Below are positions 16,570-27,567 of a stretch of DNA of 64,000 nucleotides, piece after piece; the stretch's first letter is position 1; each line of letters starts with the position of its first letter. This stretch comes from Geminicoccus sp035556675 (GTDB lineage: Bacteria > Pseudomonadota > Alphaproteobacteria > Geminicoccales > Geminicoccaceae), in assembly GCF_035556675.1 (NCBI RefSeq), contig NZ_DATMFZ010000166.1:21449-85448 (forward strand). Reading direction: 5' to 3'. The position numbers and the translations under genes were made by a program. The notes beneath the pieces are model-generated. The model had not been told where the DNA came from, did not search any database, and saw only the letters and a program-made list of their open reading frames with translations.

Positions 16570-17502
16570 ATGGCGACCTTGCGCACCTTTCTGCTGCTGG
16601 CGGCGATGACCGCCCTGTTCCTGGTCGTGGGCTATGCGATCGGCGGCGGCACGGGGGCGGTGATCGCGCTGGTGATGGCGGCCGGAACCAACCTGTTCGC
16701 CTGGTGGGGCTCGGCCGACATGGTGCTGCGCATGTACCGGGCCCAGCCGGTGACGCCGATGGCCGCACCGGAACTGTACCGGCTCGTGGCGGAACTCGCC
16801 GGCCGGGCCGGCCTGCCGGTGCCCAAGGTCTACCTGATCGAGAGCGACCAGCCCAACGCGTTCGCCACCGGGCGCGACCCGGACCATGCGGCGGTCGCGG
16901 TGACCCGGGGGCTGATGCAGGCCATGTCGCGCGAGGAGCTGGCCGGCGTGATCGCGCACGAGCTGGCGCACATCAAGCATCGCGACACGCTGACCATGGC
17001 GGTGGCGGCCACACTTGCCGGTGCCATCGGCTTTCTCGCCCAGTTCGGCCTGTTCTTCGGCGGCAGCCGGGACCGGGACAATCCCCTGGGCGGCATCGGC
17101 CTCCTGCTGGCGATGATCGTGGCGCCGCTGGCGGCGATGCTGGTGCAGATGGCGATCAGCCGGGGCCGCGAGTTCGAGGCGGACCGCGAGGGTGCGGCCA
17201 TCTGCGGCAATCCCCGGGCACTGGCCAGCGCGCTCCAGCGGATCGAGCAGATCGCCACCGGAACCTATGTCGGTGCGGCAGAGCGCAATCCGGCCACGGC
17301 GCACCTGTTCATCATCAACCCGCTGCATGGCGGCGCCCTGGCCGGCATGTTCCGGACCCACCCGCCGACCGCGGAACGGATCCGGCGGCTGCTGGCGCTG
17401 GGTGGTGCCGGCCGTGCCGGGACGGCCGGCTTTGCCGCCCGCCCGGCGGCCGGCCCCAGGCCGGGCGGGCCTTGGGGACGCCGGGCCGGGCCCTGGGGGT
17501 AA
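16570..17502 (+). CDS. htpX: Protease HtpX homologue
   Basis: Inner-membrane zinc metalloprotease that helps clear misfolded membrane proteins. The 310-residue protein opens MATLRTFLLLAAMTALF with two close membrane segments, then has HELAH (130-134) as zinc site and catalytic Glu, two further hydrophobic segments (about 144-165 and 175-195), and EFEAD (201-205) giving the third ligand. The C-terminus is unusually rich in Gly/Pro/Arg. ATG 16570 gives the family-typical opening; ATG 16552 would add six residues. It is divergent from maeB and convergent with a small exported-protein gene. Confidence 0.94.
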   Translation: MATLRTFLLLAAMTALFLVVGYAIGGGTGAVIALVMAAGTNLFAWWGSADMVLRMYRAQPVTPMAAPELYRLVAELAGRAGLPVPKVYLIESDQPNAFATGRDPDHAAVAVTRGLMQAMSREELAGVIAHELAHIKHRDTLTMAVAATLAGAIGFLAQFGLFFGGSRDRDNPLGGIGLLLAMIVAPLAAMLVQMAISRGREFEADREGAAICGNPRALASALQRIEQIATGTYVGAAERNPATAHLFIINPLHGGALAGMFRTHPPTAERIRRLLALGGAGRAGTAGFAARPAAGPRPGGPWGRRAGPWG

Positions 17503-17551
17503 CCGAGGAAGAAGGACGAGGGGAACGGGCTGGCGTGAGACGGCAGCGCGT

Positions 17552-18046
17552 TCAGCCGCGGCCGTCGCCCGGGGCGCTGGGTGCGCGCTTGAGCGGCAGC
17601 GGCAGGCCCGGCTCGCCGGCCACGTCCGGTTCCAGGTAGAGCGCATTGTCCACGATCGTGCCGAGCAGCGGCACGTCGCTGACCAGCGCCTCCTTCTTCT
17701 CCAGGCGGACCACCCCGTCGTTAGAGGTCCAGACCCATTCGCTGAGGCCGGCGGCGCTGACCGAGGTCGCGGTGCCATCGGCCCGGAACTGGATCGTCCC
17801 GGCGGCGGTCTGGACGATCCGGTCGACCTCCGCGCGCATCGCCTGCTCGGCCTGGGCCCTGGCGTCGGCCGGCAGGTTCTGGAATCGCTCGGCCATCACC
17901 GCATCCACATCCGAGCGCAGCGCCACCTCGTCCAGTACCCAGGTGCCCAGCAGCGAAGCCTCGGCGCGGGCCGGGGCCGCGAGCCCGATACATAGCGCCA
18001 GGAGCAGGGCGTGGACGGGCAGGCGGCGGCGCCGGCCGGACATCAC
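17552..18046 (-). CDS. Small exported protein, paralogue of the next gene upstream
   Basis: Unrecognised 164-residue protein with a clear signal peptide (basic start, hydrophobic LALCIGLAAPARA). The mature part reads LLGTWVLDE, a helical stretch with PADARAQAEQ, then IQFRADGTAT, which suggests a small beta-sheet fold like proteins carrying a 'GxW...F..DG' pattern. The upstream neighbour has the same order of elements (GIWRLDE, PADQRDAAR, FEFRPDGKV), so the two arose by tandem duplication. Its start overlaps the upstream gene's stop by 4 nt (ATGA). A role in the periplasm or outer membrane is inferred only from the signal. Confidence 0.7.
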   Translation of the reverse strand: MMSGRRRRLPVHALLLALCIGLAAPARAEASLLGTWVLDEVALRSDVDAVMAERFQNLPADARAQAEQAMRAEVDRIVQTAAGTIQFRADGTATSVSAAGLSEWVWTSNDGVVRLEKKEALVSDVPLLGTIVDNALYLEPDVAGEPGLPLPLKRAPSAPGDGRG

Positions 18047-18516
18047 CGGGCCGGCACCAGCACGAAGGTCATGTCGGCGAACGGGGCCTGGGCCGGATCG
18101 TTGCGGTCGACCTGGAAGTCCAGGGCGATGCGGTCCTCCTGCACCTCGCCGGTCAGGTCGGGCGTGTCCGGATCATCGTCCACCACGATCAGCCGGTCGC
18201 CCTCCATCCGCCACGTGCCCTGATCGGGTCCGTCCTCCTCGGGATCGGTGATGACCACCTTGCCATCCGGGCGGAACTCGAAGGTGGCGGCGAGGCTGGA
18301 GGACATCTCGTCGCGCATGGCGTCGCGCTGCCCGACCATGCTGGCACGGGCCGCGTCCCGCTGGTCCGCAGGCACCGCCTGCAGCATGGCCTCGATCAGC
18401 CGGTCGAGGGTCTGGTCGAGCGACGCCTCGTCCAGGCGCCAGATGCCTACCGGGCTCGGTGCCGCCAGGGCCGGCGGGACCAGGAGCAGGCAGACGATCA
18501 GGATCAGGATACGCAA
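18043..18516 (-). CDS. Small exported protein, first of a tandem pair
   Basis: Unrecognised 157-residue protein with a signal peptide (MRILILIVCLLLVPPALAA). The mature part opens PVGIWRLDE, continues through a charged helix and then has FEFRPDGKVVITDPE, QGTWRMEGDRLIV and a final FVLVPAR, suggestive of a beta-rich fold such as a small lipocalin-like barrel. It is acidic in the second half (VVDDDPDTPD). It lies 36 nt after lpd on the same strand, so it may be transcribed with the TCA operon, and it overlaps its paralogue by 4 nt. Confidence 0.7.
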   Translation of the reverse strand: MRILILIVCLLLVPPALAAPSPVGIWRLDEASLDQTLDRLIEAMLQAVPADQRDAARASMVGQRDAMRDEMSSSLAATFEFRPDGKVVITDPEEDGPDQGTWRMEGDRLIVVDDDPDTPDLTGEVQEDRIALDFQVDRNDPAQAPFADMTFVLVPAR

Positions 18517-18552
18517 CCCGATTCTCCCGGCAACAGTCGGTGAACGGGATTG

Positions 18553-19959
18553 TCACATGTGGATCGGCTTGGCAAACGCGGCGAGGGCCGCCTCCTTGAT
18601 CGCCTCTTCCAGGGTCGGGTGCGGGTGGCTGGTGCGGGCCAGGTCCTCCGCACTGGCGCCGAACTCCATGGCGACCGTCACCTCGTTGATCATGGTGCCG
18701 GCATCGGCCGCGATCATGTGGCAGCCCAGGATCTTGTCGGTGCCGGCCTCGGTCAGGAGCTTGACGAAGCCGTCGGTCTTGCCGACGGCGCGGCCGCGCG
18801 AGTTGGCCATCATCGAGAACTTGCCGACCTTGTACTCGACGCCGGTGGCCTTGAGCTGCTCCTCGGTCTGGCCGAGCGCTGCCACCTCGGGGTCGGTGTA
18901 CACGACGCCGGGGATCAGGTTGTAGTCGATGTGCGGCTTCTGCCCGGCCAGGATCTCGGCGACCGCGACCCCTTCCTCCTCGGCCTTGTGCGCCAGCATC
19001 GGCCCGCGGATCACGTCGCCGATCGCATAGATGCCGGGCACGTTGGTGCCGAAATCGTCGCGGGTGGCGATGCGCTGGCGCTCGTCCAGCGCCACGCCGG
19101 CAGCGTCCAGGCCCAGCCCCTCCGTGTAGGGGCGCCGGCCGATCGAGACGAGCACCACGTCGCACTCGATCACCTCGGGCTCCCCGCCCTTGGCCGGCTC
19201 GACCTGGACCTTGAGCAGGTCGCCCGAGCTGTCGACGCCCGTCACCTTGGTGCCGAGCTTGAAGGTCATGCCCTGCCGGGTGAGCAGGCGCTGGAAGGTC
19301 TTGCTCACCTCGCCGTCCATGCCGGGGGTGATCCGGTCCAGGAACTCGACCACGGTCACCTTGGCGCCCAGGCGCCGCCAGACCGTGCCCAGCTCCAGGC
19401 CGATATAGCCGCCGCCGATCACCACCAGGTGCTCGGGCACCTTGTCCAGGTCGAGGGCACCCGTGGAGGAGACGATCCGCTCCTCGTCGATGGTGACACC
19501 CGGCAACGGCATGACGTCGGAGCCGGTGGCCAGGATGATGTTCTTGGCCGCGACCTGCTGGCTGCCGCCGGCGTTCAGCGCCACCTCCATGGCGTTGGCG
19601 CCGGTGAGGCGGGCATTGCCCTGGATGTAGTCGACCTTGTTCTTCTTGAAGAGGCCCTCGATGCCCTTGGTCAGGCCGTCGACCACGTCGTCCTTGTTGT
19701 CGAGCATGGCGCCGAGGTCGAGGTCGACGCCCTTGGCGCGGATGCCGATCTTCTCGAAATGGGAGCGCGCCTCCTCGTAGAGATGCGAGGTATGCAGGAG
19801 CGCCTTGGAGGGGATGCAGCCGATGTTCAGGCAGGTGCCGCCCAGCCGGCCGCGCTTTTCCACGCAGGCGACCTTCATGCCGAGCTGGGCCGCCTTGATC
19901 GCGCCGACATAGCCGCCGGGCCCGCCGCCCACCACCACGACGTCGTACGGCTCGCTCAT
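18553..19959 (-). CDS. lpd: Dihydrolipoyl dehydrogenase (E3)
   Basis: Reoxidises dihydrolipoamide on E2 of 2-oxo-acid dehydrogenases and reduces NAD+. The 468-residue length is standard. Visible are the FAD loop VVGGGPGGYVGA (about 9-20), the redox disulfide GGTCLNIGCIPS (Cys43/Cys48), the NAD loop IGGGYIGLELG, IYAIGDV and the C-terminal HPHPTLEE with the catalytic His. It is the last core gene of the mdh-sucC-sucD-sucA-sucB-lpd series, and may also serve other complexes if those lack their own E3. Confidence 0.97.
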   Translation of the reverse strand: MSEPYDVVVVGGGPGGYVGAIKAAQLGMKVACVEKRGRLGGTCLNIGCIPSKALLHTSHLYEEARSHFEKIGIRAKGVDLDLGAMLDNKDDVVDGLTKGIEGLFKKNKVDYIQGNARLTGANAMEVALNAGGSQQVAAKNIILATGSDVMPLPGVTIDEERIVSSTGALDLDKVPEHLVVIGGGYIGLELGTVWRRLGAKVTVVEFLDRITPGMDGEVSKTFQRLLTRQGMTFKLGTKVTGVDSSGDLLKVQVEPAKGGEPEVIECDVVLVSIGRRPYTEGLGLDAAGVALDERQRIATRDDFGTNVPGIYAIGDVIRGPMLAHKAEEEGVAVAEILAGQKPHIDYNLIPGVVYTDPEVAALGQTEEQLKATGVEYKVGKFSMMANSRGRAVGKTDGFVKLLTEAGTDKILGCHMIAADAGTMINEVTVAMEFGASAEDLARTSHPHPTLEEAIKEAALAAFAKPIHM

Positions 19960-20102
19960 CCTGTCCCTCCCGCAGCCCCAGAGAAAGCGAAGGGGCCGGC
20001 CCGATTACACTGCACGTTGGATGGGTTCTGGCACCCGTTGCCGGGCCGCGGCACGCTGCCCCGCCGCCGGTGGCGGCAGGGCCGGCCGCGGCCCCTGCCG
20101 GC

Positions 20103-21365
20103 TCACGCCTCGATCAGCAGACGCTGCGGATCCTCGATGGTCTCCTTGACCCGGACCAGGAAGCTCACCGCCTCGCGGCCGTCGATGATCCGGTGATCAT
20201 AGCTGAGTGCCGTGTACATCATCGGCCGGGCCTCGATCCGGCCGCCCGGCAGGACCATGGGCCGCTCCTGGATCTTGTGCATGCCCAGGATGCCCACCTG
20301 CGGCGGGTTCAGGATCGGCGTGCTCATCAGCGAGCCGAAGATGCCGCCATTGGTGATCGTGAAGGTGCCGCCGTTCAGCTCTTCCATGCTGAGCTTGCCG
20401 TCGCGGGCGCGCTTGCCGAGGTCGGCGATCTTCTTCTCGATGTCGGCCAGCGAGGCGGCGTCGGCATCACGCAGCACCGGCACCACCAGGCCCTGCTCGG
20501 TCGAGACCGCCACGCCGATATCGTAATAGTGCTTGTAGACGACCTCATCGCCGTCGATCTCGGCGTTGACCGAGGGGTAGACCTTCAGCGCGTCGATCAC
20601 CGCCTTCACGAAGAACGACATGAAGCCGAGCTTGATGCCGTGCTTCTTCTGGAAGGCCTCCTGGTATTTCGAGCGCAGCGCCATGACCGCGCTCATGTCG
20701 ACCTCGTTGAAGGTCGTGAGCATGGCGGCGGTGTTCTGCGCCTCCTTCAGGCGCTCGGCGATCCGCTTGCGCAGCCGGGTCATGCGGACCCGCTCCTCGC
20801 GCGCGGAACGCTGCACCGGTGCGGCGGGCGCCTGGGGAGCGGGCGCCTGAGCGGCAGGGGCCGGTGCAGCCGCCGCCTTCTGCACGTCGGCCTTGGTGAC
20901 GTTGCCCTTGGGGCCGGTGCCGGGCACGCTGGCGAGGTCGATGCCCGCCTCGCCGGCGAGCTTGCGGGCGGCCGGGCCAGCCTGGTCCGCACCTCCGCCC
21001 GCTTCATGGGCCGCCGGGCTTTCCACCGGCGTCGCCGGCTTGGCGATCCCGCCGGCCGCACCCTCCTGCGGTGCCGGCTGCTTGGCCTCGATCACCGGCG
21101 CTGCCGCCTGGCCATTGCCGGCGGACGCTCCCTCGTGGATCGAGCCCAGCACCGCATCGACCGCGACGTCGGTTCCCTCGGCAGCGCTGATCTCGGCAAT
21201 GACGCCGGCTACCGGGGAGGGGACCTCGAGGTTGACCTTGTCGGTCTCCAGCTCGACCAGCGGCTCGTCCACCGCCACGCTGTCGCCGACCTTCTTCAGC
21301 CACTTCGCGACCGTGGCCTCACTCACGGATTCGCCGAGCTTCGGCACCCGGATCTCGACGCTCAT
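20103..21365 (-). CDS. sucB: 2-Oxoglutarate dehydrogenase E2, dihydrolipoyl succinyltransferase
   Basis: Core of the 2-oxoglutarate dehydrogenase complex; transfers the succinyl group to CoA. The 420-residue protein has one lipoyl domain (about 1-77, lipoyl-Lys43 in ETDKVNLEV), an Ala/Pro-rich linker, a peripheral-subunit-binding domain (about 125-160, ARKLAGEAGIDL), a second linker, and the catalytic domain ending with SYDHRIIDGREAV (catalytic His and Asp). ATG 21365 gives the family start MSVEIRVPKLGES; a frame start 24 nt upstream is less likely. It sits between sucA and lpd. Confidence 0.97.
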   Translation of the reverse strand: MSVEIRVPKLGESVSEATVAKWLKKVGDSVAVDEPLVELETDKVNLEVPSPVAGVIAEISAAEGTDVAVDAVLGSIHEGASAGNGQAAAPVIEAKQPAPQEGAAGGIAKPATPVESPAAHEAGGGADQAGPAARKLAGEAGIDLASVPGTGPKGNVTKADVQKAAAAPAPAAQAPAPQAPAAPVQRSAREERVRMTRLRKRIAERLKEAQNTAAMLTTFNEVDMSAVMALRSKYQEAFQKKHGIKLGFMSFFVKAVIDALKVYPSVNAEIDGDEVVYKHYYDIGVAVSTEQGLVVPVLRDADAASLADIEKKIADLGKRARDGKLSMEELNGGTFTITNGGIFGSLMSTPILNPPQVGILGMHKIQERPMVLPGGRIEARPMMYTALSYDHRIIDGREAVSFLVRVKETIEDPQRLLIEA

Positions 21366-21455
21366 CGCATTCCCTCTCGTCCCCACCAACCCACATCGCG
21401 GGCCGGGCCTGCGCGCCCAAAACCCGCGGGCATCATCCGCGCCGTCCGCGACACC

Positions 21456-24308
<2,853 letters not shown>

Positions 24309-24394
24309 CTTCCGTTCCCCGGGAAACCGCAGGAAGCGGCCGCTTCCGCCTCCTGCCCGTTCCTGTTCCTACCGTCCAGAGGTTGACAAGCCGT

Positions 24395-25275
24395 TTAGGC
24401 CTTGCCGCCCATCGCAGCGAGCATGGCCTGGCCGAGTGCTGCCGGATGGTCGGCGATCGTGATCCCGGCGGCACGCATCGCCGCGAGCTTGCTCTCGGCA
24501 TCGCCCTTGCCACCGGAGATGATGGCGCCGGCATGGCCCATCCGCCGGCCGGGCGGTGCGGTCCGCCCGGCGATGAAGCCGACGATCGGCTTGGTGCAGC
24601 CGGACTGCTTCCAGTACTCGGCCGCATCCTCCTCGGCACTGCCGCCGATCTCGCCGATCATGATGACGCCCTCGGTCGCATCGTCCTGGATGAACATCTC
24701 CAGGACGTCGATGAACTCGGTGCCCTTGACCGGATCGCCGCCAATGCCGACGCAGCTGGTCTGGCCGAGCCCGGCAGCGGTCGTCTGGGCCACCGCCTCA
24801 TAGGTGAGGGTGCCGGAGCGGGAAACAATACCGATCTTGCCCGGCATGTGGATGTGGCCGGGCATGATGCCGATCTTGCACTGGCCAGGCGTGATCACGC
24901 CCGGGCAGTTCGGGCCGATCAGGCGCGAGGCGGAGCCGGCCAGCGCCCGCTTGACCTTGACCATGTCCATCACCGGGATGCCCTCGGTGATGCACACCAC
25001 CAGCGGCACCTCGGCGTCGATCGCCTCCAGGATCGCGTCCGCCGCGAACGGGGCGGGGACGTAGATCACCGAGGCGTCGCAGCCGGTCTTCTCCCGGGCT
25101 TCGCGCACCGTGTCGAACACCGGCAGGCCCAGATGGGTCTCGCCGCCCTTACCGGGGGTGACGCCGCCGACCATCTGCGTGCCGTAGGCGATCGCCTGCT
25201 CGGAATGGAAGGTGCCCTGCGCGCCGGTGAAGCCCTGACAGATCACCTTGGTGTTGGAATCGACCAGGACCGGCA

Positions 25276-25276
<1 letters not shown>
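24395..25276 (-). CDS. sucD: Succinyl-CoA synthetase, alpha subunit
   Basis: Substrate-level phosphorylation step from succinyl-CoA to succinate. The 293-residue protein shows the CoA-binding opening DSNTKVICQGFTGAQGTFH, the ligase signature GGSAEEDAAEY and the phosphorylated His in MGHAGAIISGG. Its ATG shares one base with the sucC stop (TGATG), so the two subunits are translationally coupled, which helps equal stoichiometry. Confidence 0.98.
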
Positions 25277-26445
<1,169 letters not shown>

Positions 26446-26455
26446 CGCTCGTCCT

Positions 26456-27400
26456 TCAGAGCTTGACGGCCGCGCAGAGCTTCTTCACCGCGTCCACGCT
26501 CTTGTCGAACTGCGCCTTCTCCCCGGCGTCCAGCTCGATCTCGACGACCTTCTCGACGCCATTGGCGCCGATGATGACCGGCACGCCGACATAGAGATCG
26601 TTCACGCCGTACTCGCCCGTCAGGTGCGCGGCACAGGGCAGGAGGCGGCGCTGGTCCTTCAGATAGCTCTCCGCCATCTGGATGGCCGAGGCGGCCGGGG
26701 CATAGAAGGCGGAGCCGGTCTTGAGCAGGCCCACGATCTCGGCACCGCCGTCGCGGGTCCGCTGGACGATCGCGTCGAGCTTCTCCTGGGTGGTCCAGCC
26801 GAGCTTGACCAAGTCGGGCAGCGGGATGCCGCCCACGGTGGAATAGCGGACCAGCGGGACCATGGTGTCGCCGTGGCCGCCCAGCACGAAGGCGGTGACG
26901 TCCTCGGGCGAGACCTTGAACTCCTCGGCCAGGAAGTGGCGAAAGCGCGCGCTGTCCAGGACGCCGGCCATGCCCACCACCTTCTGGGGAGCCAGGCCGG
27001 TAACCTTCTGCATCACCCAGACCATCGCATCGAGCGGATTGGTGATGACGATCACGAAGGCGTTCGGGCAGTGGGTCTTGATCGCTTCGCCGACCTGCTT
27101 GATCACGCCGGCATTGATGGCGATCAGGTCGTCGCGGCTCATGCCGGGCTTGCGCGGGATCCCGGCGGTGACGATCACCACGTCGGAGCCGGCGATCGCC
27201 GCATAGTCGTTGCTGCCGGACAGAGCCGCATTATAGCCCTCGACGGGGCCGCTCTGCGCCAGGTCCAGCGCCTTGCCGGCCGGCACGCCCTCGGCGATGT
27301 CGAACAGGACGACGTCGCCCAACTCCTTCTGCGCGGCGAGCAGGGCGAGCGTGCCGCCGATCTGCCCCGCACCGATGAGTGCGATCTTCTTGCGCGCCAT
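26456..27400 (-). CDS. mdh: Malate dehydrogenase
   Basis: NAD-dependent malate to oxaloacetate; first gene of the TCA operon. The 314-residue protein belongs to the lactate-dehydrogenase-like class common in alphaproteobacteria: NAD loop IGAGQIGGTLA, the active-site loop GIPRKPGMSRDD with substrate-binding Arg residues, ITNPLDAMVW and the catalytic His in GGHGDTMVP. ATG 27400 was preferred to a start at 27424. The region upstream (27401-27516) should carry the operon promoter and is followed by the RTX-gene terminator. Confidence 0.97.
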   Translation of the reverse strand: MARKKIALIGAGQIGGTLALLAAQKELGDVVLFDIAEGVPAGKALDLAQSGPVEGYNAALSGSNDYAAIAGSDVVIVTAGIPRKPGMSRDDLIAINAGVIKQVGEAIKTHCPNAFVIVITNPLDAMVWVMQKVTGLAPQKVVGMAGVLDSARFRHFLAEEFKVSPEDVTAFVLGGHGDTMVPLVRYSTVGGIPLPDLVKLGWTTQEKLDAIVQRTRDGGAEIVGLLKTGSAFYAPAASAIQMAESYLKDQRRLLPCAAHLTGEYGVNDLYVGVPVIIGANGVEKVVEIELDAGEKAQFDKSVDAVKKLCAAVKL

Positions 27401-27516
27401 TCCGGAACTCTTCCCTCGTTGCACTCTGTCCGTCGGCCGGAAGCCGGCGCCCTTCTAGGCCGGCGTGACGGACGCGGCAATCCGCACCTCGCCGTGCAGC
27501 GTGACAAGTCGTTCCC

Positions 27517-27559
27517 GAAAAGCCCGGCCCGGCGGCGATCAGGCACCGCGCCGGGCCGG
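27517..27559 (-). terminator. Intrinsic terminator of the RTX-protein gene
   Basis: An 11-bp perfect stem (27524-27534 with 27549-27559) with a 14-nt loop begins 9 nt after the RTX gene's stop codon on the minus strand and is followed by GCTTTT. The stem is all G/C pairs. It would separate the RTX gene from mdh downstream. Confidence 0.75.
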
Positions 27560-27567
27560 CGCGGCCG

